From positions 1 through 64,000 of the forward strand of contig JAZQUV010000010.1 of assembly GCA_045631465.1 (NCBI GenBank): 64,000 nt of DNA, given 5' to 3'. Under the pieces are notes generated by a model. It did no database searches. It worked only from the letters and a program-made list of their open reading frames with translations, and was not told the origin of the DNA. The DNA is from Aphodosoma sp045631465 (lineage in GTDB: Bacteria; Bacteroidota; Bacteroidia; Bacteroidales; Paludibacteraceae). Positions 54,202 through 62,676 of this stretch are shown in pieces. Numbering within the stretch: position 1 is the first letter of the stretch; each line of letters starts with the position of its first letter. Position numbers and translations under genes: made by a program.

Positions 54202-55134
54202 ATGGAAATAGTAAAAGAACTACTTGAAGAACTCGATACCACTATTTTTTATGGTGTCAATAATGCAAATATCCGACTAATCAAAGACCTCTGTCCTAAA
54301 GTGAAGATTGTGGCACGAGGTCGTATGATAAAACTCTCAGGCGACAGCGAAGCTGAAGTTGAGAACCTTTCGCATGTTATAGACAAATTGATGCTTCAAG
54401 CCGCTAAAACCAACTTACTTACTGAAGAAACCGTGCTCGAAACCATCAAAGGCAACGAAATTCCTGAGGTCAAAGTCGACAATCTCATCCTCCATGGCGT
54501 GGGGGGTAAAGAGGTGCGTGCGCGCACTGCCAATCAACGTGTGCTTGTCGACGAATATGCTAAGAATGACCTACTATTTGCTATCGGACCTGCTGGTTCG
54601 GGTAAGACGTATACGGCTATTGCGCTTGCCGTGAAAGCGCTCAAAAACAAAGAGGTAAAGAAAATAATCCTCAGCCGTCCTGCTGTCGAAGCAGGCGAGA
54701 AACTCGGTTTCCTTCCTGGCGATATGAAAGACAAAATCGACCCATATCTCCAACCTCTTTATGATGCCCTAGAGGATATGATTCCGCCTGCTAAATTGGC
54801 TGAGTATATGACAAATAAAACAATACAAATTGCTCCACTTGCATTTATGCGTGGTCGTACATTGAGTGATGCTATTATTATTCTCGATGAGGCTCAAAAT
54901 ACATCAGTTCAGCAAATAAAGATGTTCCTTACTCGTATGGGGTTGGGTTCAAAAATGATTATTACAGGCGATATGACCCAAATCGACCTTCCACCACAAC
55001 AAAAATCTGGTCTCAAAGATGCAATGGAAGTTCTCAAAGACATAAAAGGTATTAGCTTTGTGCACTTTAACCAAAAAGATATTGTGCGCCACAAACTCGT
55101 TCAACGCATCGTTGATGCTTACAATAAACACTGA
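54202..55134 (+). CDS. PhoH family ATPase
   Basis: 310 residues. An N-terminal ~110-residue KH-like part (LCPKVKIVARGRMIKLSGDS) precedes the ATPase: Walker A AIGPAGSGKTYTAIALAVKA, LSRPAVEAGEKLGFLPGDMK, and Walker B DAIIILDEAQNTSVQQIKMF. PhoH (YbeZ) proteins are RNA-linked ATPases that partner with the YbeY endoribonuclease in other bacteria. YbeY is not adjacent. A dyad built of octamers follows the stop codon. Confidence 0.93.
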   Translation: MEIVKELLEELDTTIFYGVNNANIRLIKDLCPKVKIVARGRMIKLSGDSEAEVENLSHVIDKLMLQAAKTNLLTEETVLETIKGNEIPEVKVDNLILHGVGGKEVRARTANQRVLVDEYAKNDLLFAIGPAGSGKTYTAIALAVKALKNKEVKKIILSRPAVEAGEKLGFLPGDMKDKIDPYLQPLYDALEDMIPPAKLAEYMTNKTIQIAPLAFMRGRTLSDAIIILDEAQNTSVQQIKMFLTRMGLGSKMIITGDMTQIDLPPQQKSGLKDAMEVLKDIKGISFVHFNQKDIVRHKLVQRIVDAYNKH

Positions 55135-55136
55135 AA

Positions 55137-55186
55137 AGACAAAATAACATAAAAACAAAAATTTATGTTATTTTGTTATTCTGTCT
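55137..55186. repeat. Inverted octamer arrays after phoH
   Basis: Left part agacaaaataacataaa (55137-55153), right part ttatgtta, ttttgtta, ttctgtct (55163-55186). Together they form an imperfect dyad with 8-bp internal period. A closely similar structure lies after manA (60441-60506). Confidence 0.8.
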
Positions 55187-55201
55187 AAAAAAATATTTGA
55201 T

Positions 55202-56551
55202 ATGAAACGTTCTACTTTTGGTTCAAAATTTGGTATGCTTGCTGCCGCAGTGGGTTCGGCAGTAGGTCTTGGCAATATTTGGAAGTTTCCTTATCTTGCA
55301 GGTGAAAATGGCGGTGGTGCCTTTATTATTGTCTACTTGTTGTGCGTATTGTTCTTAGGTGTACCTGCGTTGTTGTCCGAATTGTCGCTTGGTTACATTG
55401 GTCGCAGCAATGGTATAGGTGCTATGCGCAACATAACTGGCAATAATCGTTGGGCCTCTATAGGCATACTTGGCTTTTTGGGGTCATTCATCATTCTAGG
55501 TTTTTATTTTGTAGTAGCAGGGTGGAGTCTCGAGTTTGTCTATCAGTCGGTTCAAGGAGCTTTTATTGGTGCGTCGGGCGAAACAATAGCCTCTAATTTC
55601 GATGCATTTCGTTTTGATACATGGCGACCATACCTATGGATATTCGTCTTTATAGCCCTCACCGCAGGCGTATTATATGCAGGTGTAGAGAAAGGTATTG
55701 AAAAGTGGAGCAAGGTGTTGATGCCTATGTTGTTTGCTATTGTAGTATATCTCTGTGTATATGCTATTTTCTTGCCAAATTCGGGTGAAGGTTATCGCTT
55801 CTATTTTGATACAGATTTTACTAAAATTACACCATCGGTTATCATTGCTGCATTAGGTCAAGCTTTCTTTTCTTTATCTCTTGGCATGGGTGCCATGATG
55901 ATATATGGTTCATACATTGAGCGAGGTACAAATCTTGCTAAAACATCTATTCAAATTGCTTCGCTTGATACATTAGTGGCAATACTCGCAGGTTTAGTGG
56001 TGTTTCCAGCTGTATTTTCTTTTGGTATCGACCCAGCTGCAGGTCCTCAACTTGTATTTATTACTCTCCCTACTGTATTTGCACAGATGACAGGAGGCTA
56101 TATCTTCTCTGTGTTGTTCTTTTTGTTGGTAGCCGTGGCGGCACTTACATCTACAATATCTATCCTCGAGGTGCAGATAGCCACTGTGGCAGAGGAGTTC
56201 AAGATGAATAGAAAGCTTTCGCTCGTTCTCATGTCGGTGATTATGTTGGTTGTATGTTGTTTGTGTTCCTATTCATTATTGCCAATCGAAGGTGGCAACT
56301 CTATTAGTATTTTTGGTATCACACTCTTCGACGTATGCGATATGCTTACCTCTTATATCATTCTTCCTCTTGGAGGTTTGCTCATAATGCTATATCTCGG
56401 ATGGTTCTATAAGAAAGAAAATCTGAAATATATACTCACCGTAGAATGCAAATGTCCAGAAACTCTTTTTAATATCTATTATTTTGTTCTACGTTATATA
56501 GCACCATTGCTACTTCTTGCTGTATTCTTGCAGCAATTTGGATTGTTTTAG
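55202..56551 (+). CDS. Sodium-dependent transporter (NSS/SNF family)
   Basis: 449 residues with about 11 membrane segments. The start SKFGMLAAAVGSAVGLGNIW, then KFPYLAGENGGGAFIIVYLL, is the sodium- and substrate-binding first helix of the NSS fold (LeuT/MhsT group). GQAFFSLSLGMGAMMIYGSY is helix 6 with the unwound region. These symporters import amino acids or other small molecules with sodium. The substrate cannot be told. It lies alone between phoH and a bidirectional terminator. Confidence 0.93.
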   Translation: MKRSTFGSKFGMLAAAVGSAVGLGNIWKFPYLAGENGGGAFIIVYLLCVLFLGVPALLSELSLGYIGRSNGIGAMRNITGNNRWASIGILGFLGSFIILGFYFVVAGWSLEFVYQSVQGAFIGASGETIASNFDAFRFDTWRPYLWIFVFIALTAGVLYAGVEKGIEKWSKVLMPMLFAIVVYLCVYAIFLPNSGEGYRFYFDTDFTKITPSVIIAALGQAFFSLSLGMGAMMIYGSYIERGTNLAKTSIQIASLDTLVAILAGLVVFPAVFSFGIDPAAGPQLVFITLPTVFAQMTGGYIFSVLFFLLVAVAALTSTISILEVQIATVAEEFKMNRKLSLVLMSVIMLVVCCLCSYSLLPIEGGNSISIFGITLFDVCDMLTSYIILPLGGLLIMLYLGWFYKKENLKYILTVECKCPETLFNIYYFVLRYIAPLLLLAVFLQQFGLF

Positions 56552-56581
56552 TCCAACTAGAGAATTTGGATATATATGTAT

Positions 56582-56625
56582 AAAAAAAGAAGACCCACAC
56601 AATCGAATGTGTAGGTCTTCTTTTT
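56582..56625. terminator. Bidirectional terminator between the sodium symporter gene and tig
   Basis: Arms gaagacccacac (56589-56600) and gtgtaggtcttc (56609-56620) with one mismatch, flanked by seven A's and five T's. Confidence 0.88.
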
Positions 56626-56642
56626 ATTTTGAATATTTCGTA

Positions 56643-58001
56643 TTATTCAAAGAGTTTGTTGAAGTCTTCAACTGAGATTTCAGTTTCAACTACTTTCACA
56701 CTTTCGCGGATTACAGCGAATACTTTATCTTCGAGAGCTTTTTCAGCCATGTTTTGAACAGCTTCTTTTTTGTTCAACATTTCTTTTGCATAGTTGTCGA
56801 GGATATCGTCTGGCACCGAAGTCATACCATATTGAGCGAATTGGATTTTAGCCATGCGACGAGCAAAGAGGTTGATGTCTTCGCGTTCAACTTTGATATC
56901 GTTAGCTTTCACCACTTTGTTTTTGAAGAGATACCATTTGAGGTCAGCGAGCATGAGGTCGAAGTCTTTCTCAACAGTTTCTTCAGTCATGTTAGGGTTA
57001 GTTGCAAGCACCCAACGTTTCAAGAACTCAACTGGGAATGTAAGTTTGTCGAGTTTTTTAGTGAAGTGTTCTTTTGCATCGATACCGAATTTGTATTCTG
57101 AGTCTTCTTTGTAAGATTCTTTGATGCCTTCAGCCACTTTAGCACGGAATTCTTCTTCAGATTTTACGTTGCCTTCGCCGTATACTTTATCGAAGAGAGA
57201 TTGGTCGAGAGCCGATTCTTCGTAGTGAGTGATAGAGAGGATTTCGTATTGGAAGTCGCAGTTTATCTCAGCAGCTTCTTCTTTAGTGATTTTGAGCATA
57301 GAAGAGATTTCTGCTTCGTTTTCGAATGCTTTGCGTGGGTTGAAGCGAACTACGCTGTTAACTTTAGCATTAGCGAAGATAGCTTTTTGGTCTTCATCTT
57401 TCATATAAGCAGAAGAAAGTACAGCATCTTCAACTTTGATACCGCCTTCAACAACGTTGCCTTCAGCATCGAGTTGGAGCATAGTACCTTTGAGCATATC
57501 TTTAGCATCTTTAGCTTCTTCTACTTGAGTGTAAGAACCGAAGCGAGCAGCATATTGTTTCACTTGAGCATCAACCATTTCGTCAGAGATAGTGATGTTG
57601 TAGTATTTGATGCTGTCTTTTTTGTTCATTGTAGCTTCGAATTCAGGAGCAAGAGCGATGTCGAATTTGAATTCGAAATCAGATTCTGCTGCGAAGTCGA
57701 TGTTGCGTTCTTCGTCTTCTTTGTTTGGAAGAGGTTCGCCAAGGATATCAAGTTTGTTGTCAGCGATATATTTATACAATTCTTCTTGGAGGAGGCGGTT
57801 GAGCTCGTCAGCTTTTACACCTTTACCATACATTTTTTTAACAAGACTCATTGGTGCCATACCTGGGCGGAAGCCAGGGATATTAGCTTTTTGACGATAA
57901 GATTTGAGTGCTTTTTCTACTTTTTCAGCGTAATCTGCCTCTACAACTTGAAGTGTGAGGACTGCGTTTACTGCATCAATGTCAGTTCTAATAATGTTCA
58001 T
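56643..58001 (-). CDS. tig: Trigger factor
   Basis: 452 residues. The ribosome-binding domain has KANIPGFRPGMAPMSLVKKM, the trigger-factor version of the GFRxGxxP signature. A long helical C-terminal domain follows. The central PPIase domain is weak, as is usual in Bacteroidetes trigger factors, so cis-trans isomerase activity may be lost. It binds nascent chains at the ribosome exit. It has its own promoter, divergent from the RluB-type gene. Confidence 0.95.
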   Translation of the reverse strand: MNIIRTDIDAVNAVLTLQVVEADYAEKVEKALKSYRQKANIPGFRPGMAPMSLVKKMYGKGVKADELNRLLQEELYKYIADNKLDILGEPLPNKEDEERNIDFAAESDFEFKFDIALAPEFEATMNKKDSIKYYNITISDEMVDAQVKQYAARFGSYTQVEEAKDAKDMLKGTMLQLDAEGNVVEGGIKVEDAVLSSAYMKDEDQKAIFANAKVNSVVRFNPRKAFENEAEISSMLKITKEEAAEINCDFQYEILSITHYEESALDQSLFDKVYGEGNVKSEEEFRAKVAEGIKESYKEDSEYKFGIDAKEHFTKKLDKLTFPVEFLKRWVLATNPNMTEETVEKDFDLMLADLKWYLFKNKVVKANDIKVEREDINLFARRMAKIQFAQYGMTSVPDDILDNYAKEMLNKKEAVQNMAEKALEDKVFAVIRESVKVVETEISVEDFNKLFE

Positions 58002-58069
58002 TTTCAGTTAGTTATTAATTGTTAGTTATTAATTATTAACGATTTTATATTTGCTCATAAAATAGCATG

Positions 58070-58100
58070 CAAAATTAGTAAAAGTTTTTGATTTATGCAA
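58070..58100 (-). promoter_or_regulatory. tig promoter
   Basis: TAATTTTG (58070-58077) on the minus strand with TTG (58098-58100) exactly 20 nt upstream. The leader is about 65 nt. Confidence 0.8.
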
Positions 58101-58134
58101 TATGTTGTAACAAAAATAAATATTGTAAATCATG

Positions 58135-58165
58135 TTGTGAGTTTGGAATGTTTTTTGTAACTTTG
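58135..58165 (+). promoter_or_regulatory. Promoter of the pseudouridine synthase gene
   Basis: TTG (58135-58137), exactly 20 nt, TAACTTTG (58158-58165). The leader (about 75 nt) contains heptamers: tagtcga twice and tagttta (58174-58194). Confidence 0.8.
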
Positions 58166-58245
58166 CAAACTAATAGTCGATAGTCGATAGTTTATGCCTA
58201 AATGGTTATTAACTAAGTATCTATCATTTAAAATTTTTAAAATAA

Positions 58246-59385
58246 ATGGAACACAATTATGACAAAAAGCCATACGGATTGAGAAATTCGGGCTATGACA
58301 ACAATCGTGAAAGACGTCCTCGTACAGGAGGGGGTTCGTCGAGAGATGGACAATACTCTTCAAATAGAGGTGGTTACAACAAACAAAATCAAGGTGGAGG
58401 CTACCGTCCTCGTTACAATCAAGATGGCGATGGCGAACGTCGCTCTTATGGCCAAAGTCGCGAAGGCCGCTCATATGGTCAAAGCCGCGAAAATCAAGGT
58501 CGTGGTGGCTATCAACCACGCAACAATGGTGGTGGTCAAGGCGGATTCCGCAACAATAAGTTTAATCGTAACAATGGTGAGGGCGATTATAATCCAAATA
58601 GCAAATATAGTCAAAAGAAACAAATTGAGTATAAAAAACAATTTGTAGATTATTCACAACCTATGCGTTTGAACAAATTCTTGGCCAATTCTGGCATTTG
58701 TTCACGTCGTGAGGCTGACGAATATATTGCAGCAGGTGTAGTTACTGTGAATGGTGAGGTGGTAACTGAGTTGGGTTCAAAAGTAATTCCTGATACCGAC
58801 CGCGTTATGTTCCACGATCAACCAGTGAAATGTGAGAAAAAAGTTTATATTCTTCTCAATAAACCGAAAGATGTGGTTACTACAGTCGAAGATACACATG
58901 CTCGTAAAACTGTGCTCGACTTGGTGAAAAATGCTTGTTCTGAGCGTGTTTATCCTGTTGGTCGTCTCGACCGCAACACTACTGGTGTACTTTTGATTAC
59001 CAACGATGGTGATTTGACAACAAAACTCACTCATCCTAAATTCAATAAAAAGAAAATCTATCAAGTAACTCTTGATCGCGACCTTCAAGACGAAGATTTT
59101 GCTAAAATCCTCTCTGGTATTGTGCTCGAAGATGGCGAAATCAAAGCAGACGAACTCTCTTTTGTAAATGAAGGAGATTTGCGCACTGTGGGTCTCGAAA
59201 TTCACTCAGGCAAAAATCGTATTGTACGTCGTATTTTCGATGCTCTTGGCTATCATGTGGTGAAATTGGACCGTGTATATTTTGCAGGTCTTACCAAAAA
59301 GAACCTCCCACGTGGCAAATGGCGCTATCTTTCAGAAATGGAAGTTACAATGCTCAAAATGTCAGCGTCTGCATTCAAAGGATAA
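58246..59385 (+). CDS. RluB/RsuA-type rRNA pseudouridine synthase with RGG-rich N terminus
   Basis: 379 residues. Residues 1-~125 are low-complexity and basic, rich in Gly, Arg, Asn and Tyr (RRPRTGGGSSRDGQYSSNRG and similar RGG/YGQ blocks). An S4 RNA-binding domain follows (MRLNKFLANSGICSRREADE), then the synthase with the catalytic Asp in YPVGRLDRNTTGVLLITNDG and the GKNRIVRRIF motif. It converts specific uridines in large-subunit rRNA to pseudouridine. The disordered N-terminal extension probably adds nonspecific RNA binding; such extensions are known in Bacteroidetes homologues. Confidence 0.93.
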   Translation: MEHNYDKKPYGLRNSGYDNNRERRPRTGGGSSRDGQYSSNRGGYNKQNQGGGYRPRYNQDGDGERRSYGQSREGRSYGQSRENQGRGGYQPRNNGGGQGGFRNNKFNRNNGEGDYNPNSKYSQKKQIEYKKQFVDYSQPMRLNKFLANSGICSRREADEYIAAGVVTVNGEVVTELGSKVIPDTDRVMFHDQPVKCEKKVYILLNKPKDVVTTVEDTHARKTVLDLVKNACSERVYPVGRLDRNTTGVLLITNDGDLTTKLTHPKFNKKKIYQVTLDRDLQDEDFAKILSGIVLEDGEIKADELSFVNEGDLRTVGLEIHSGKNRIVRRIFDALGYHVVKLDRVYFAGLTKKNLPRGKWRYLSEMEVTMLKMSASAFKG

Positions 59386-59409
59386 GTAGTTATTTAGACA
59401 GGACGACAA

Positions 59410-59438
59410 GAAGACATGTTCTCCTGTTCCCATGTCTT
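59410..59438. repeat. Dyad in the manA leader
   Basis: aagacatg (59411-59418) and catgtctt (59431-59438) form a perfect 8-bp stem with a 12-nt loop, just before the manA start at 59446. It has no T run. It may affect translation. Confidence 0.6.
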
Positions 59439-59445
59439 GAAAGAA

Positions 59446-60435
59446 ATGAATATAGAATTAAATAAATTGTATCCTTTAAAGTTTCGACCGATATTGAAGC
59501 AGAAACTTTGGGGTGGTAATCATATAAAAACTATATATCGCCACGATGAACCTCAATTGGATAGAGTAGGAGAGAGCTGGGATGTGTCGGCTATCGAAGG
59601 TGATGATTGCGAGGTAATCGATGGTTGGTTGGAGGGCAATACTCTTGCCGACCTTTTGGAGGTATATATGGGTGATTTGGTAGGCGATAAGGTTTATGAG
59701 CAATATGGCAATGATTTTCCTTTGTTGCTCAAGATAATAGATGCTAATCGCGACCTTTCCATACAAGTGCATCCAAACGACGAATTAGCCGAGGCTGAGC
59801 ATGGCATGAATGGCAAAACCGAGATGTGGTATGTGCTTGATGCCGACCCAGATGCATATATCATACTCGGATTCAATCGTTATGTTTCGCAATCCGAATA
59901 TGTCGAGCGTCTAGCTGTGGGCAATCTCGAAGAAGTGCTTCAGAAATACCCAGTGCAAAAAGGCGATGTCTATTTCATCCCTGCTGGTATGGTGCATTCT
60001 ATCGGCAAAGGTTGTCTCATTCTCGAAGTGCAACAAGCATCCGATATCACCTATCGCATCTACGACTACAATCGTCGCGATGCCGATGGCAATCTTCGCG
60101 AACTTCACACCGAATTGGCTCAAAAAGCAATAGATTTCGAAAATTGGCAAGGTCGCAAAATCACACTTCAACCAGCTCAGAATGGTATAGTTAATCTTGT
60201 AGAGTGTCCATATTTTGTGGTTAACGAGATGCAGATTGACAAACCAAAAGAGTATGATTTAGCACCAATCAATTCATTCGTGTTGCTCTCGTGTGTCGAA
60301 GGTCATGTCACAATCAAGTGGGACGATGACTATCTCACCCTCACCGATGGAGAGACCATCCTCATTCCAGCCGAAATGAATAGCCTTTACATTGTGCCAA
60401 CTGTGAATTCTAAATTGTTAGAAACGTATATGTAA
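59446..60435 (+). CDS. manA: Mannose-6-phosphate isomerase, class I
   Basis: 329 residues from the ATG at 59446 (MNIELNKLYPLKFRPILKQK); the longer frame from 59416 crosses the leader dyad. LWGGNHIKTIY is near the N terminus. Zinc ligands are visible in LSIQVHPNDELAEAEHGMNG (Gln, His, Glu) and the later His of PAGMVHSIGKGCLILEVQQA. YRIYDYNRRDADGNLRELHT is typical of the short bacterial class. It interconverts mannose-6-P and fructose-6-P. It is followed by a phosphohexose mutase gene, which fits a route to GDP-mannose or glycan precursors. Confidence 0.95.
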   Translation: MNIELNKLYPLKFRPILKQKLWGGNHIKTIYRHDEPQLDRVGESWDVSAIEGDDCEVIDGWLEGNTLADLLEVYMGDLVGDKVYEQYGNDFPLLLKIIDANRDLSIQVHPNDELAEAEHGMNGKTEMWYVLDADPDAYIILGFNRYVSQSEYVERLAVGNLEEVLQKYPVQKGDVYFIPAGMVHSIGKGCLILEVQQASDITYRIYDYNRRDADGNLRELHTELAQKAIDFENWQGRKITLQPAQNGIVNLVECPYFVVNEMQIDKPKEYDLAPINSFVLLSCVEGHVTIKWDDDYLTLTDGETILIPAEMNSLYIVPTVNSKLLETYM

Positions 60436-60440
60436 TTGAA

Positions 60441-60506
60441 AAGACAAAATAACAGAATAACATAAAAATATTGTTGTATAAATTATGTCCTTATGTTATT
60501 TTGTCT
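60441..60506. repeat. Inverted octamer arrays after manA
   Basis: Left aagacaaaataac...taacataa (60441-60465), right ttatgtcc, ttatgtta, ttttgtct (60483-60506), with 8-bp period. It is similar to 55137-55186. Confidence 0.8.
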
Positions 60507-60548
60507 TTTTGCTAATAATTAATATTTAATCACTTAAAATAAAATACT

Positions 60549-62288
60549 ATGGATAATCTATTACAACAGGTTACAGCCAAAGCCGAAAAATGGCTCAATG
60601 GTGCTTATAACGAAGAAGCAAAAGCCGAAGTGCGTCGTATGCTCGAAGCAGAAGACAAAACCGAACTTATCGAATGCTTCTACAAAGACCTCGAATTTGG
60701 TACAGGTGGTCTTCGTGGTATTATGGGTATGGGTTCTAACCGTATGAATATATATACAGTTGGTGCTGCAACTCAAGGTCTTAGCAACTATCTCAAACGC
60801 GAATTTGCAGGACAAGAAATCAGCGTAGTAGTTGGTCACGACTGCCGCAACAATAGTCGTTTGTTTGCCGAAACATCTGCCAACATCTTCTCGGCTAATG
60901 GCATCAAAGTGTATCTTTTCGAAGCACTTCGTCCTACTCCAGAGATTTCGTTTGCTATCCGTCATCTTGGTTGCCAAAGCGGTATCATCCTCACAGCTTC
61001 TCACAACCCAAAAGAATATAATGGCTACAAAGCATATTGGAACGATGGTGCACAAATCATTGCTCCACACGATGTGAATATCATCAACGAAGTAGAAAAA
61101 ATCAAAGGTCCAGAAGAGATTAAGTTTGAGGCTCGTCCTGAACTCATCCAAATCATTGGCGAAGACGTAGATAGCGTATATCTCGAAAAACTCAAAACAC
61201 TCTTCCTCTCTCCTGATAGCATTGCTCGCAACAAAGACCTCAAGATTGTCTTCACTCCTATCCATGGCACAGGTATCACACTCATTCCTCGTTGCCTCAA
61301 AGATATGGGCTTCGACAATGTTATTCTCGTTGACGAACAAACAGTTATTTCGGGCGATTTCCCTACAGTAGTTAGTCCTAACCCTGAAGAACCTGCTGCG
61401 CTCGATATGGCTATCCGCAAAGCCAAAGAGGTTGATGCCGACATCGTTATGGCTTCTGACCCTGATGCCGACCGTATGGGTATTGCAGTTAAAAACGACA
61501 AAGGCGAATGGATTTTGGTTAATGGCAACCAAACATGTATGATGTTTACATACTACATCTTGCGTCGTCGTCACGAGCTCGGTCTTCTCAAAGGCAAAGA
61601 GTTCATGGTGAAAACCATCGTGACTACCGAGATTATGAAAGACATCTGCAACTACTACAACACACCACTTCTCGATTGCTACACAGGTTTCAAATGGATT
61701 GCTGCCGAAATTCGCGAGCGCGAAGGTAAAGAACAATATATCGGTGGTGGCGAAGAGAGCTATGGCTACCTTCCAGCCGACTTCCTCCGCGACAAAGATG
61801 CTGTTGCTGCATGTGCTCTTATGGCAGAGATGACAGCTTGGGCAAAAGACAATGGTATGTCTATTTTCGAACTCATCCAAGAGGTTTACCTCCAATTTGG
61901 TTATGGCAAAGAAAAAGGTATCTCGGTAGTTCGCAAAGGCAAATCAGGAGCCGAAGAAATCCAACAAATGATGAAAGATTTCCGCGCTAATCCTCCAAAA
62001 GAAATCGCAGGTTCAAAAGTAGTGGTAATCAAAGACTATCAAACACTTGTTGAACGCAATGTGGCAACAGGCGAAGAGTCAAAACTTGCATTCCCTACAA
62101 CATCGAACGTGTTGCAATATTTCACCGAAGATGGCACTAAAGTGTCGGTTCGTCCTTCAGGTACAGAACCAAAAATCAAGTTCTATATCGAAGTACGTGG
62201 CAAAATGGAATCTCGTGCCGACTATGCTCGCTGCGAGGCAGAAGCAACTGCCAAAGTTGATGCAGTACGCGCTTCTTTAGGAGTTTGA
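60549..62288 (+). CDS. Phospho-sugar mutase (phosphoglucomutase/phosphomannomutase)
   Basis: 579 residues, the size of the PgcA/PGM2-like group. The catalytic phosphoserine loop is ILTASHNPKEYNGYKAYWND; the metal loop is MASDPDADRMGIAV; the sugar loop is GGGEESYGYLPADFLRDKDA; the phosphate loop is VRPSGTEPKIKFYIEV. It interconverts hexose-1-P and hexose-6-P in the cytoplasm. With manA directly upstream, glucose- or mannose-1-P supply for glycan synthesis is likely. Confidence 0.95.
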   Translation: MDNLLQQVTAKAEKWLNGAYNEEAKAEVRRMLEAEDKTELIECFYKDLEFGTGGLRGIMGMGSNRMNIYTVGAATQGLSNYLKREFAGQEISVVVGHDCRNNSRLFAETSANIFSANGIKVYLFEALRPTPEISFAIRHLGCQSGIILTASHNPKEYNGYKAYWNDGAQIIAPHDVNIINEVEKIKGPEEIKFEARPELIQIIGEDVDSVYLEKLKTLFLSPDSIARNKDLKIVFTPIHGTGITLIPRCLKDMGFDNVILVDEQTVISGDFPTVVSPNPEEPAALDMAIRKAKEVDADIVMASDPDADRMGIAVKNDKGEWILVNGNQTCMMFTYYILRRRHELGLLKGKEFMVKTIVTTEIMKDICNYYNTPLLDCYTGFKWIAAEIREREGKEQYIGGGEESYGYLPADFLRDKDAVAACALMAEMTAWAKDNGMSIFELIQEVYLQFGYGKEKGISVVRKGKSGAEEIQQMMKDFRANPPKEIAGSKVVVIKDYQTLVERNVATGEESKLAFPTTSNVLQYFTEDGTKVSVRPSGTEPKIKFYIEVRGKMESRADYARCEAEATAKVDAVRASLGV

Positions 62289-62325
62289 TTACATATAACA
62301 AATTATAAATAACAGATAATAAGTA

Positions 62326-62356
62326 GAGACGGTGTGCGCACCGTCTCTTTTTTTTG
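62326..62356 (+). terminator. Terminator of the phospho-sugar mutase gene
   Basis: Perfect arms gagacggtg (62326-62334) and cacCGTCTC (62339-62347) with a tgcg loop, then T's. It is followed by 'gtgtctac', a sequence also seen after the terminator at 45304-45346. Confidence 0.9.
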
Positions 62357-62641
62357 TGTCTACACCTATAATATAGTATGTAAGACCGAAAATCTAGAAA
62401 AGCGCAGCATCTAGCCTCTCTAGATTCACTATCCTCAATCATCCAAAGTCTGAAATAATCCGGAAAAGCGAAGCGTTCTAGACTATCCGGACTATCTGGT
62501 TTTGATAATCCATACCAACAGCAACTCACAATATAGGATAAATATACTATAAATATAGGATAAATATACTATAAACATACTATAAAGCAACCCACTCTGA
62601 AATGTTACCTATGTTTTTATTCTATTTTTTGATTGAAATCC
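62357..62641. other. Gene-free stretch with imperfect dyads and an 11-bp array
   Basis: Imperfect dyads built on ctagaa/tctaga and tccgga-like words lie at 62390-62500. The 11-bp array follows at 62533-62587. I see no coding sequence. Confidence 0.5.
62533..62587. repeat. 11-bp tandem repeat, five units (ataggataaat type)
   Basis: Units at 62533, 62544, 62555, 62566 and 62577: ataggataaat, atactataaat, ataggataaat, atactataaac, atactataaag, followed by caa. They share their units and closing motif with the array at 35159-35268. Confidence 0.95.
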
Positions 62642-62672
62642 TTGTGTATTTGAAAAATAATTTCTACCTTTG
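62642..62672 (+). promoter_or_regulatory. Promoter of candidate ncRNA 2
   Basis: TTG (62642-62644), exactly 20 nt, then TACCTTTG (62665-62672). Confidence 0.8.
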
Positions 62673-62676
62673 CGGT

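Noticed and set aside
60561..61895. 444-codon open frame opposite the phospho-sugar mutase gene
   Set aside because: Antisense shadow of a well-supported gene; composition is unlike a real protein.
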